Part shown: positions 21,442 to 32,500 of the stretch, in pieces
Position numbering within the stretch: position 1 is the first letter of the stretch
Layout of the letters: every line of letters starts with the position of its first letter
Assembly: GCF_012489685.1 (NCBI RefSeq)
Contig: NC_080042.1
Location: 41,840,066 to 41,904,065 of the forward strand
Direction of reading: 5' to 3'
From: Lotus japonicus
Taxonomy: Eukaryota; Streptophyta; Magnoliopsida; Fabales; Fabaceae
DNA length: 64,000 bases
The notes under the pieces: generated by a model
Database searches by the model: none
What the model was told of the DNA's origin: nothing
The model's input: the letters and a program-made list of their open reading frames with translations, nothing else
Program-made: the position numbers and the translations under genes

Positions 21442-23823
21442 ATGGCCGGAGTTCTTGCTACCTCTTCCAAAGCCCCTTCCAAATCTAAGGCCCCATCCAA
21501 GAAAGGTGGTAAAACACCTTACTCTGCTGAAGAAATGGAGATCATCCAGAGGAGATCAGAGAGGATCAACCGCCAACGCTCTGTTCAACTCAAGGAGGTT
21601 GGAGCCGTGAAAACTGAGAAACTGGGTGACAACTCTCTTGTGTCCCCAAGGTACTTTGATCTGAAGGTGTTTGCCTTCGTGAAGATGGCTGGGCTTGCAG
21701 ACTTACTTCATCAGGACTGGGAGACGGTGTACACCATGGCTCAGCGCGAAGTGTATGTGCCTTTGGTAAAGGAATTTTATGACTGTGCCGTTGTGATAAA
21801 TCACAGACAAGTCATTAAGTCCAAAGTAAATGACAAGATCATCTCAGTGACTCTCAACGACATGGCTGAAGCACTGAATGTGAAGTTGGAAGTTGGTGAA
21901 AAATATTCCCCAAATTGGTTTGCGAAAGTTAATGACTGGAAGTGCATTTGGAAGAACCAAGAGGAACCACTGACTGTGGAAGTGGGCAATCTCATTGATG
22001 ATGTAAAGTTCAACAATGCTGTGATTAGCAAGGTTGTCTTACCAAAGGATGGTGCAAGAAATTATGTAAATGCGCATGCAAGGTACGCATTGTACAAGAT
22101 CTTGAAAAGAGTGAAAATTAACCCTGCACACTTGATGTGGAACTACTTGATCAACTATCTGGAGAAAAGCCAAGGATACCTTCCTTTTGGCTCGCTGCTG
22201 ACCGTTATTTTCGAAAAGAAAGGTGTTATCAAAGAGTTTCTGGAATCAGAGGATCGCTTGAATGAAGATGTGATCTTTCCTTCACCGATCAGACTGGGAG
22301 ATGTGAGCAAAATGAACATTCCCTTTGATGCCTCTGATGTTCCTGAAGAATACTTGCCCAGAACAAGGAAAAACACCAGAGGAAAAGAAAAGGTATCTGA
22401 TGAACAGACTGTCCAGACAAGGAAGAAAAATATGACAGAACTGTCCGATGTGTCAAAGAAGGAACCGTCCAAGAGAATCGTTCCTGCAGCTCTCCGCATC
22501 GCATCGTTCCCTGAGGACGAGGAAGAACAGTCTGTTCGAATCAAGATTGTGAAGAGTGGTGAACCATTGCATTCTCAATCCAACCCCATCGCTTCAAGAA
22601 CCAGATCAGGAAAAGGTTCTCCGCCTGTCAAGAATGCTGAACCCAAAAAGCTAAAGAGATTGAGGAAGCAATTTGAAGAATCTCAAGTTACTGTTGAACC
22701 ACAACCTGCATGTCAGAAAAGGAAGATTTTCTCTGCTGAACCTGAGGAGCCCGTCTTTGATGAGGACATTGTTCTTCACACAAGGTTAGCAAACTCTCTC
22801 TTACCTTATCAAGAAATTCCTTCTGAAATGTCCAACAAAGAATTTCTGGATTCACTGTTTGTTGACAATACTCAAACACCACACTCCTCTCCAACACATT
22901 CACAACACCACACTGAACCATTGCCAAAACTCCCACCAAACACAAACCTCAATGAACCCTTGACTGAAACAACAAATGAACCACTCACATCTCAACCAAA
23001 CTCTACCATGAACACTGCTTTCATCACTGACCAAACTGCCGTTGCACAAGAGAATGGCTCTGCATTCCAACTTGTTCAATCTTTGCCTAAGTCATTGATT
23101 GCCGATGAGCATATGACTTCTACTCTCAAACCGTTCACGAAAGCAAGCACTAAGAAGGCAAGCAGATCCGGTACTGTTCTCTATTTTTCTCAAGCAAGAA
23201 AGAGGCGCCTTCAGACGCTAGTGTCCTCTGCTATCCAACGCAGACGCACCTTGAGGACTACCAAGGGATCGTTCAAAAGCTACCTGAACCTTCTGGCAAG
23301 AAAGATTGACAAGTCTTCAAGCAATCAGCTCACCGCTACATGGAAACGACAAGAGGGTGACAACTACTTGTTCCAACTTCACGCTTGCAAAGTTTCTGAT
23401 CCAGAGTTCTGGAAATTGAGTGTCTCTGAGGGATATGTTGGTACTATGCCATATTCTCTCATGAATCGGACCTCCGCGCTCTCACTGAAATTTGGAACTT
23501 GGGTGTTTGTACTCCTACCCACTCACATTCCTGAAGTTGTTTCTCATTCTGAGAAAGCCAACACTGAAAAAGGAAAGGAGAAGATGCTTGAAGAAGCAGA
23601 TGATACAGAGTCACAACTGAACAGTTCTGCTGATGGAGAAGAAGAAGATGAATCTGCGGGACTTCAAGCTGATTTCAAGACTGAAGGTGGAAGCTCAAGT
23701 GCTCAAGTCTTGGCGACTCAATTTGTCACCAGAGAAGACTTTGAAGACCACCGTGACCACATCAACCAGCAGTTCATGACTCTTGCCCAGAAAATCGATC
23801 AGCTGCTGACACGCTTTGGCTAA
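21442..23823 (+). CDS. Sirevirus third ORF (793 aa), putative plant transposon protein, env-position
   Basis: The ATG at 21442 follows a leader-like sequence. Residues 55-300 resemble the putative plant transposon protein domain found after pol in many Sireviruses (YFDLKVFAFVKMAGLADLL, then NDMAEALNV). The rest is long, low-complexity and rich in Ser, Pro, Thr and Lys, with a basic patch around 575-605 (RKRRLQTLV). A short C-terminal helix (DHINQQFMTLAQKIDQLL) could form a coiled coil. I see no signal peptide or convincing transmembrane segment, so the old label envelope-like rests on gene position rather than on sequence. The role is unknown. No internal stops in 794 codons suggests recent activity. 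Confidence 0.8.
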   Translation: MAGVLATSSKAPSKSKAPSKKGGKTPYSAEEMEIIQRRSERINRQRSVQLKEVGAVKTEKLGDNSLVSPRYFDLKVFAFVKMAGLADLLHQDWETVYTMAQREVYVPLVKEFYDCAVVINHRQVIKSKVNDKIISVTLNDMAEALNVKLEVGEKYSPNWFAKVNDWKCIWKNQEEPLTVEVGNLIDDVKFNNAVISKVVLPKDGARNYVNAHARYALYKILKRVKINPAHLMWNYLINYLEKSQGYLPFGSLLTVIFEKKGVIKEFLESEDRLNEDVIFPSPIRLGDVSKMNIPFDASDVPEEYLPRTRKNTRGKEKVSDEQTVQTRKKNMTELSDVSKKEPSKRIVPAALRIASFPEDEEEQSVRIKIVKSGEPLHSQSNPIASRTRSGKGSPPVKNAEPKKLKRLRKQFEESQVTVEPQPACQKRKIFSAEPEEPVFDEDIVLHTRLANSLLPYQEIPSEMSNKEFLDSLFVDNTQTPHSSPTHSQHHTEPLPKLPPNTNLNEPLTETTNEPLTSQPNSTMNTAFITDQTAVAQENGSAFQLVQSLPKSLIADEHMTSTLKPFTKASTKKASRSGTVLYFSQARKRRLQTLVSSAIQRRRTLRTTKGSFKSYLNLLARKIDKSSSNQLTATWKRQEGDNYLFQLHACKVSDPEFWKLSVSEGYVGTMPYSLMNRTSALSLKFGTWVFVLLPTHIPEVVSHSEKANTEKGKEKMLEEADDTESQLNSSADGEEEDESAGLQADFKTEGGSSSAQVLATQFVTREDFEDHRDHINQQFMTLAQKIDQLLTRFG

Positions 23824-24002
23824 TGGCCAACTCTCTATCCTGAACAATTCGCATTTACTTTTATGTTTTCAGACAATTGTTCACTGATTATGCATATTTT
23901 ATCGTTCCATCATGCTTATCGTTTTATAACTAACGTTTGCCATGTTTACTATGCATATTATACCTTTCTACTTATTTCTTTTCCCTTTCTTTTTAATAAT
24001 GC

Positions 24003-24232
24003 CAAAGGGGGAGAAAATAGGAATTAGGAATTATAGAAAAGTTTAAGATCAAGTTCAAGGTTGTTTCCTTAACCTAACACCAAAGTTTTATACAACTCAG
24101 GGGGAGTAATATGATTTGAATAAGTTTTTTTTAAAACTTTTATCTTACCCAATTTAGGGGGAGCATAAATTCTTTTTACTCTTGATCATTATCCTTTTCA
24201 ATAAAAATTGTCATTATCAAAAAGGGGGAGAT
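24003..24232 (+). promoter_or_regulatory. Repeated polypurine tracts before the copia 3' LTR
   Basis: GGGGGAG occurs four times: near 24007, 24100, 24157 and 24225, the last directly against the LTR start (aaagggggagatTGTTAAG). Multiple polypurine tracts are a known feature of Sireviruses. Only the last should prime plus-strand synthesis. Confidence 0.85.
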
Positions 24233-25654
24233 TGTTAAGTTCAAACGTGTTACAACGTGTTTCAATCTTATTTTGATCCTAATAATTTTTATAAATACTT
24301 TTCTCTACTAAAATCTAATTCCAGATGTTAATGACATTTTTCAGGAAATATATATTATAAGGTCGCATGCTTCAACGAATATGTCTAAGCCTTATAAGGA
24401 AAAAGAAGTTTATGCAAGATATGACCGCATCGTCCAGTAAACAAGGAAGACACTTATTCTGTATCGTTTCATGCCACGTCATACCTCAGAATTTCAGAAG
24501 AAGCCTTTGAGCGGGAAAGTCAAAATTGTATCTCAACTATTTGCCCCATGCTTTAGTCAGAAGGAAACTAATCTGGTCACGTGCAAACTGATTTACCTTT
24601 GAAGAGAGAAGTCTCAATGACCAATGAAGAGGAAAAAGGACAACACGTCAACATCACTTTTCCAAAATGTCTCTCTTCTGCAAAGTAGCCCAAAGCTATC
24701 ACCACCTACTAGCTGACAAAGTACACCTTTTTGGCTAAAGGATAGCTTTGAACAGCAGCATGCATTTAATGAAGCTACCAACCGGAGATTTGAATCAATG
24801 GTTAGATGACACTCACAACGGCTACAAACAACGGCCAGATTTTGTGTCTCAACGGCTACACAACTAGCAAGATCATATATAAAGGACATATCTGAAGATT
24901 GAAGAAGACAAGAAGAGAAAAATTTATTGCAAGAAAAGAAAGAACTCAGAGCAGTTACTCCAAACATTCTTCAAAGCATTAAAAGCTCACAGCAGATTTC
25001 CTAAGAGTAAAATCCGATCTCATACCTCTGCTAAATCAAGAGAGAATACCAAACCTTAAAAGAGTCAAACCTCTTCTCTTACTTCTCTCTTAGATTCCGA
25101 ACTCTTGTGTGTTCCAACGTCCTTTTAGAACCCAAAACACTTGAGAGTTCCAGTGCCATAAATTGTCTACACCAACTCTTTTGAGAAGAGATTTCTTGTA
25201 GAGCCAAACAATCTTGTTGATTGTAGGAGGAGTCCTGTACAATACTTGGAGAAGTCCGTGATAATACTAGGAGGAGTCATGTACAATACTTGGAGAAGTC
25301 CGTGATAATACTAGGAGGAGTCCTGTACAATACTTGGAGAAGTCCGTGATAATACTTGGAGAAGTCCTGTCTAATACTTGTATTGGAGAAGTCCTTGATA
25401 CTTGCTAGTGAAAATCTTGGTGGTGGCCAAGTACTGGACGTAGCCCAATCGTTTAGGGTGAACCAGTATAAATTCCTGTGTGCTGATCGTTCTGCTTTAT
25501 TTACTTACTTCCGCTGCACTAAACAGTTTTTGAAAAGTCACCAGAACAATTTTCTTAAGAACTTATCTTCTTTTCATAAACTAAAGTTTTAACAAGTAAT
25601 TTTTAAGAACACAATTCAAACCCCCCCTTTCTTGTGTTACTTATTTACATATCA
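24233..25654 (+). repeat. 3' LTR of the copia element
   Basis: Complete LTR of 1422 bp, TGTTAAG to TATCA. It includes a clear TATA box (24876-24883, tatataaa), the 44-bp repeat array near 25227-25358 and a C-run near 25620. It ends where LTR F sequence resumes. Confidence 0.95.
24876..24883 (+). promoter_or_regulatory. TATA box of the copia LTR
   Basis: TATATAAA in the 3' LTR, followed about 30 bp on by a purine-rich leader. It lies upstream of the point (25062) where the 5' LTR was cut by element A, so the 5' copy of this promoter no longer abuts gag. Confidence 0.75.
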
Positions 25655-27579
25655 AACTTGACTAATTCAATTCGGAACATTTTTATTAACGAATAAAGTA
25701 TAGGAAACTAAAGGGGAAAATAATTGCGAAAGACGGGGAAAAGTCGACTTTTGTTGTGGGTTCTGGAGAATTGCTAGACACCAGGGGGGGTGAGCCACGG
25801 TGATGAGTGAAAGTCACCGAGTACTCTAGTACTCTTGTTGTTGGAGTTTGTGTTGTATTGACCGACACTAAACTCTTGGGTTTTGAGATTGGGTTTTGAG
25901 CTAAACACTTGCGTTGGGAGAACGATTCGATGTTTGGCTAACCATATTGCATCATGCATCATTTGAGGTTTGTACGATCGAAAGATTGGGCCTCGGTGAA
26001 GAACGGGAATGTTTCACGAAGGTTGGGGAATAGCTTTCATCGAAGAACACATAGATGTATCTTCGGCATAGCGGGCAGAGTGGCACGACCTAGGGTGGTT
26101 GGGGCTGATCCGACTATGCATGGGTTTGTAAGCGACACCCGAGCAAAGTTGGCGACACTAGGCCTGTGTCGTGTGGTCTCGTGGTGCCCATCCCAAATTG
26201 AATTATCCGGATCATGTTGAATTGCATTTCACGCATACATTCACGCTTACTGGAATTGTATGTTGTTTGAATTATTGAAGCATTGTTAGAGCCAATAACA
26301 TGCTAGGATTATTAATATATATATAAACATATATATCTATACCCCAATCACATGTTGAATGTATAATTACTTTATTCCGTGAGTTGACCCTAGCGCCTTG
26401 GCTTTGGTTTCATGTTTGTGTTTGGGCGGTCGGCTTGCTGCCAGATGTCGATGGCGGACTGGTTTTCGATGGTCTCTCCCTCCGGGGGGATCAGGTTTGA
26501 GTTGGTGGACCGTCATGCCCCTACCGCTTGGGTGATCGATGATGTGGATCATCGAGCGACGTACCGGGGAAAGGTCATGGAGGACCGGACAGACGAGCGT
26601 GGACGTTTGACGAGGGGAGTGCTACAGCGCATGGAGCTGAGCTTTGACTTGCCGCCTTCAGTTCGTTGTGGACCAGGTACTGGTCGAGGACCACCTGCAC
26701 CACCTCCGACTTCATCTTCTTCCGATGACGAGGACCCATCCGAGATCGAGGTTGATGTGGCTGCACCTGTTGCACCACCTCCTTCTACTGCTATTGATCC
26801 TACCGACGTGGCGTCGTCCTCGAGGCTCGTGGAGCCGAAGAGGGAGTCTGTTGTTCCATCTGCCTCACGTCGTTTTCCTTTTACTCCACCGCGCGGCTAC
26901 CGTGTGGAACCCCTGGTTCGGGTGGTGGAGGAGGATGTTCTTACTGGAGAGGTGGATGTTGAGACGGGCTCGACTAGGACGGTGCGCAGGACAGTTAGGA
27001 GGGAGGTCATGGACTTGGACACCGAGATGATCACGGTGGATTCTGACTCGGACTCTGACAGCGATGTGGACAGCTACTCGCTGAGCGACTAGGGAGAGGA
27101 GGAGGAGCTATGAGCGGTACTAGGAGGGTAGGTTAGGCAGCGTCATATTTTGTGTAGAGCTCTGATTTGTCTTACTTTTGGGACAGGGTAGGTTCCCGAT
27201 GCATGGCTTTTTGTGTGGTTCTCTTGACGAGGAATCACAGAGAGTCTGTCGGACTATAGGGGTCTTTTGTTTAGGCCATTTTGGAGCCGACTTTCTCATT
27301 GGATGACTGTACGTAAAACCTTTTACTTACACTACTGGTTCTGTACATATTTGCCTACGGGCACACTATTTTAGAGTCACTGCGAGTGCGCATGACGTTG
27401 ACGTGCAGCTGAGGCTGTACATGTATATATGTTTGTACATCGGTTAGTTTAGTTGCTGGGTTATGTTTTTAATTTCTATCGCTTTAATTTTAAGGAACCA
27501 AACGAAAAAAAAATACCTGTTTTCCGCGTAAAGTTTATTTTGAGTTACTTAAGTGACACCTGGAAATCGGGATGTTACA
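25655..27579 (+). mobile_element. LTR F: right part of a gypsy LTR, inserted in D's 5' LTR
   Basis: The end reads GTGACACC, then GGAAATCGGGATGTTACA at 27562-27579, the terminal form of the B/L2 LTR family. No primer site follows. Instead the next 23 bp are identical to the terminal 23 bp of D's 3' LTR, so F sits inside D's LTR a few bases from its end. It is either a solo LTR or a 3' LTR; its left part is beyond the copia element, off-window. It carries its own LTR-encoded ORF. The first 700 bp (25655-26390) have no coding feature I can support. Confidence 0.82.
26445..27092 (+). CDS. LTR-encoded small protein, F copy (215 aa)
   Basis: Unrecognised family, diverged homologue of the L2 and B proteins. 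The conserved block MSMADWFSMVSPSGG, AWVID, HRATYRGKVMED and FDLPPSVRCGPG starts at the ATG right after a CAG at 26442-26444. An in-frame ATG 11 codons earlier (26412) is also possible. The proline run and the DDEDPSE acidic patch follow, then a middle about 55 residues longer than in B, including a Val/Arg/Thr-rich stretch with a RRTVRREV motif, and an acidic DSDSDSDSDVD tail. An in-frame TAG upstream limits this copy's N-terminus. The retained frame in a more distant LTR supports selection on the protein. Location and function are unknown. Confidence 0.7.
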   Translation: MSMADWFSMVSPSGGIRFELVDRHAPTAWVIDDVDHRATYRGKVMEDRTDERGRLTRGVLQRMELSFDLPPSVRCGPGTGRGPPAPPPTSSSSDDEDPSEIEVDVAAPVAPPPSTAIDPTDVASSSRLVEPKRESVVPSASRRFPFTPPRGYRVEPLVRVVEEDVLTGEVDVETGSTRTVRRTVRREVMDLDTEMITVDSDSDSDSDVDSYSLSD

Positions 27580-27602
27580 GGAAGGGGGAAGGGGGTGTCA
27601 CA
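27580..27602 (+). repeat. Terminal 23 bp of D's 5' LTR
   Basis: Identical to 59383-59405. It is followed by attgg and the primer site, as expected for an LTR-interior junction. It is all of this LTR that the window holds. Confidence 0.8.
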
Positions 27603-27607
27603 ATTGG

Positions 27608-27619
27608 TGGTATCAGAGC
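27608..27619 (+). promoter_or_regulatory. Primer-binding site of element D
   Basis: TGGTATCAGAGC, five bases after the LTR end, complementary to initiator Met-tRNA. Confidence 0.88.
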
Positions 27620-28917
27620 GGTCGGTTCAAATCGGACTGTGACCCGTATATAGAGAGAGAGTTGAGTCTAGTGTACATGGCTTAGGATTTTGTGACCACT
27701 AGTAGGAATTTGTAACTTCTGATTGTTCTGGTATGGGTTGCAGGCCTGGCCAACCTGGTAACTCATTCGACAAAATGAAGTCCCAAATATCCTAGGTTGC
27801 AGATAGTATAGGTAAGTTTTGGGTCAAGGGAAATGGGTTTAGTGCGTTTCTGTTGAATACTCTGAGGATAGTTAAACTTTCAGTGATTTGGTGGATAGAA
27901 GGTTGCTAGGACAAGAAAGATCTATACTTGGTGCTGAAAGTTTATAGGATAATGAATCATGAGTCTCTGAGGATAAGTTATGATCCTTAAGGTTTCTTAT
28001 CACTTCCAAAGGAACTTGTAGTAGTCTCAGTAAGTAGTGGGCGGATTGGTAGGAAACATTTTTACCTACTTAACTTACTAGTAGTTAAGTGGTCATTCGA
28101 GTTCACAATTAAGGGAATTGGTCTAAAGGGAATTGAGTTTTAAGATAGGTATACCACGGGAGTAGCAAAACCCAACAGGAACAATGACTAACAACTAACA
28201 CTCTAACACTCAACAGATTTTTCCCCAATCTGTTGAAGATACCTTTAGGTATCAATACTAACACTTGAAGTGATTATGAGTGTTGAATTGCAATATGATT
28301 ATGTGTTCTGTGAATTTGATGTGAATTTTTGTGTGCATTTCTGGATTGTTGATGCTTTATATCACCCTAGGCAGACGACTTATGATAGGATAATGAGTAA
28401 TGTGCGGTGTTAGACTGCCATTTAGTTAGCTTTAATCTACCATAATCTTTTGTAGAACTAGGACTTTGAGTTGCCAACCCTATGGCAACAATCTTTTGCA
28501 CGTTATATAGTTAGATAGAATAGAAATTCTGAATAGGATGCGTAGATAGACGACCTTCATTCACGTTTTAGATCTATTCTAGGAGCACAGAATCCCAAAA
28601 AAAACTCTTTCTTTATTAATCCCGACACTTCTGAAACAAGATATGGACTTACGCAGTAAACGTAAAGTTCAAGGAAACTCAGAAGCTGGCATCAAAGGAA
28701 GCTTATCATACACGCAATACACCAAAAGAAAACTCACCTAAAGTGGAAAAGGGAATGCCGCGAAAGAAAAAGAGGAAAAGTAGGAGGGAAAATTCAAAAT
28801 TTTTCTTGATCATTGTGTAGTATTCGGCCAAATCCTAGCCTTTCAAATTACTTTTTGTGAGAAATCCCAACCATTCCTTGTCTTGATCCGTGCTCCAATG
28901 TCTCGACCAATCACCAT
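27620..28917 (+). other. 5' interior of element D, non-coding
   Basis: About 1.3 kb of AT-rich sequence with no ORF above background on either strand. Its one clear structure is a perfect 9-bp hairpin at 28211-28235. It ends at the accat duplication (28913-28917) of solo LTR E. In a full-size gypsy element this position would hold gag. Confidence 0.7.
28211..28235 (+). other. Hairpin in D's leader
   Basis: CAACAGATT and AATCTGTTG form a perfect 9-bp stem with a 7-nt TTTCCCC loop, about 600 nt after the primer site. The place fits an RNA packaging or dimerisation element, but a single hairpin is weak evidence. Confidence 0.4.
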
Positions 28918-29548
28918 TGTAACGCCCCGATTTCTCGAGTGTTACACAGTAACTAATTAACCAATTTTCGTAAAGAGTTTTCGTCGATTCATTTATTAAT
29001 CTTGAATTAATGATAAAAGTTCAATTTTACAAAATTCTCGAAACTTAACCATTTCAAACTTGCGGAAATAATCATCAACGTAAACCTCAAACTTTATTAA
29101 TCATTGAAAAGAGTATGAAATAAATATCCGGAAGAAAACTTCAAAGTAAATTACATCAAGCTAAACTATCTTAACTAAAATAAAGTAATGGTTCAATACT
29201 TCCAAAATTCGGTACTCTCAACCCAAAAGAAAAATGGATGTCTCACAACCCAACCATATCCTTGGCCCCTTCCTCTTTATCTTCTTCCACTTCATCAGAA
29301 GTGTAGTCGTCATCCGGTAGTGGCTCATCACGTAGCATCAACTCCCAAGAATGAGTCGTCGTCATGATCTTCACGACCATCTACCCCCCTAAATAAACAC
29401 ATAGCAAACAAGCAGGGTCAGGTACAACAAAAAGAATGATAATGACAAAATCAACAACAACATAATATAAGTACATTATATGTTTTTTATGGGAAAGAGT
29501 CAGTTACTAACGGAATCTCACATCACACAACCCACCAATCCTGCCTTG

Positions 29549-32500
29549 TGTAACGCCCCGAATTTCGGGTGTCACTTTAGTAACCTATTAAAGTAAATAT
29601 GCAATATTTTCCAAACGAATGTATAAACACGAGTATTATATTTTTTTTTCTTTTCGAAGTGTATTTCCAAAACATGTCATGCATACTCCCAACTACAAAG
29701 CCTAACCAATAGAAACAACTCAACAAAACTATTATGCAATGACACCATGAATCCGACATACTCCTTACGATCTCCACATCGGGGAACCGCAGGAAAGCAA
29801 TGCATCGGAACCTACCCGAAACCTCAAATATAAATTCCTAAAATCTTTATGCAAGCTTAAACCAATAACGGTAAGCTCTGCAACCCAAGGCTTTAGCCTT
29901 AAACCAGACTCTACTCGTCGAGTACTCCACTATCCTTCAAGTCCTCATCTCTACTTGCACAAAGGTTAAGCTCCTTCGAAGATTCTCCATCGCCTAATAG
30001 CGTTAAGCGCCCAAACAACAAATAACAAACAGAAAGGGTTAACTCCATGCAATTACCATGTATAAAGAGAAAATCATGCTATTCAAATTTAATTACCTAG
30101 CATGGTAAATAAACTAGCAACATAACTCAACTCATATATCAACAACTTAAACATAGATTAACTCAGATAATAATAACCTCAACAATGTATCATCAAATCA
30201 GATATCAATAAACCAATAAATAGAATCCAACAACATAGGGTCAGGTGTTAGTTTCCTATAATGCAACTATATGCTGCTACCAAAATGGATCGATCAATAA
30301 CGTCTCTCAAGACGGGACAGACATGTGAAACGACAACCACTGAATGCCACTTAATATCGCCTCACAAGACGGGACAATCATGTGGAACGACAACCACTGA
30401 ATGCCACTTAATAACACCACGAAGGACGAGACAGACATGTGGAACGACAACCACTGAATGCCACTTAATAACGCCTCACAAGACGGGACAACCATGTGGA
30501 ACGACAACCACTAGATGCCACTTAATAACGCCACGAAGAACGGGACAGACATGTGGAACGACAACCACTGAATGCCACTTAATAACGCCTCACAAGACGG
30601 GACAACCATGTGGAACGACAACCACTGAATGTCACTTAATAACGCCACGAAGGACGGGACAAACATGTGGAACGACAACCATTGAATGCCACTTAATAAC
30701 GCCTCAAAAGACGGGACAGACATGTGGAACGACAACCACTGCACTACCACTAAGTTCAGCCCTATATGCCAAAATCAATCAACAATAATCACGTCTTATC
30801 CACTTGAAAGCAGTAATGACGGAAACTAGTAAACGGCCGAAGCGTTCAGAAAACATTTGGCACAAGCCTCAGAAACAGTCAACATAAGCAAGCATACAAC
30901 ATTGCAAGCATAATAATCATAATCCAGTGCCAATCAATATAAACATCTTCATCTCAAACGCAGGCAGTGCAATAAAAGCATGCAAGACTCAAAGACACTC
31001 TAAAACTGAGTTACCCTTACCTTAGCCAATTTCCTGCCTAAACTGCAACTTCAATCCAATAAAATATTTGTTTTCCACGTCGGCTCGCTTCCTTCTATTC
31101 TTTAGCTTCGCCGCGAGGCGCTTTCGTCCTTCGTACCCTTCACAAAGTTCATATACTAAACCTTAGCCTCTAAGGTCACATCCAAAGTTCCAAAACAAGC
31201 TTAGCTAATCTTTCTAACTTACTTAGGCTAATTCAAATGCTTTATTGTTTCAAGGACTAAAGTCCAAGAGAAAATATTTATGAGTCTTAAAGAAAGGTCC
31301 TTTAAGAAACGCGTTTTGCAAATAAGTCCTCAACTATAAGTGAGTTCTTTTTCAACCCTCAATCTTTAATAAATTTATCAAACAAACCCCAAGACTTTTA
31401 AAACTCAAGTTTAACCCAAAACTTCTAAGCATATTGTGTTTTAGGCCCTAAAATTATTTTCATACAATTTCTAACACTTAGAAAATCCACAAGTTATTCA
31501 AGCATTGTAATATAATTTTAAAATAAAATATTTTCTCATCTATTTTCCAAAGTAATTCTTTGCACTTGAAATAACTAATTTTGTCAAACGATTATAAACT
31601 GTACAGCGACTTTGGCTAATTTTTAAATATGTCAAATGCACTCCAAAAAATCTAATATTTTTATCATGGTTTCGTCTACAGGTTTTGTAAATCCCTATAA
31701 ATTTTCAAGTCTAAATTCGAAGTACAAAATTCAGGAAAAATAGAATACTAACAGCAGTTCCTGAGAAACGGGACAGCTTAACCCGTGCTCACTAAAATGC
31801 GCATAACTTGAGCTACACGAGTCGGAACGACATGAAACCAGCGGCAAACGTTTTCTAACGAAAAGATCTACAATTCTTATGAAGACAACTTCTTGAAATT
31901 CATTTGTTAACACAGCTTAAGAACGAGTTCAAGAGTTCGTAAATCCTACTAAGTTTTCATTCTGAAAACCTAACCTTTGTACTTTAATTCACAAAGGGCT
32001 AAAGTACAAGGCTTCCTATATATAAAAGAAATACAGCAGCACCATGATACATTTTGTAAAACTAAAATCCAATTTCTATTTTCCAAATCAGAAAAATATA
32101 TTAACCCTAGACTAACAATTGACAAAAACCATACAACCAATAATCTTATCTTTTCAATTAACATATAATTTCTAAACACAGTGTTCAATTCTTTCTCCTT
32201 CTACCTCAAGTCTCATGGTCATGGGACTGAGCTTCACTTCTTCCTCTGGTCTGGTCTGGTCGGGCTCTCCCCTTCCTCCAGTAGCCATTGAAACTGAATG
32301 ATAAAGGCACATAACTCAGAGAATGGAACTCAGGATATGAACAAGAGAAAAGCTAGGGTTTTGAAAAGGGAAATTTGAAATAGATAAGAATAATCACCTC
32401 TTAAAGATGATTGAGCCTTAGATTCAGGAAGAGGAGGTTGAGAGCTTCAAGAAATTGGCCTCCTTTCTCAGAACAAAGCTTGCCGGAGAAGACGGCGGCG

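Larger units (their letters stand above)
15510..25654 (+). mobile_element. Ty1/copia retrotransposon of the Sirevirus type
   Basis: In order: remnant of the 5' LTR (15510-16102), Met-tRNA primer site, gag, pol, a third ORF, repeated polypurine tracts, and a complete 3' LTR (24233-25654). A third ORF after pol and several GGGGGAG tracts before the 3' LTR are Sirevirus hallmarks. The LTR starts TGTTAAG and ends TATCA. The shared 593 bp of the two LTRs differ at about five positions by eye. The first roughly 830 bp of the 5' LTR, with its TATA box, were cut off by element A and lie beyond the left edge. The host site was LTR F. The right flank starts aactt, so a matching TSD is expected left of the window. 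Confidence 0.93.

Noticed and set aside
21442..23823. Calling the third copia ORF a true envelope protein
   Set aside because: I see no signal peptide, fusion peptide or clear membrane anchor; only its position resembles env.
30261..30788. 175-aa ORF and its minus-strand counterparts made of a 19-residue repeat
   Set aside because: They are translations of the 57-bp minisatellite; the length is divisible by three, so frames stay open by chance.
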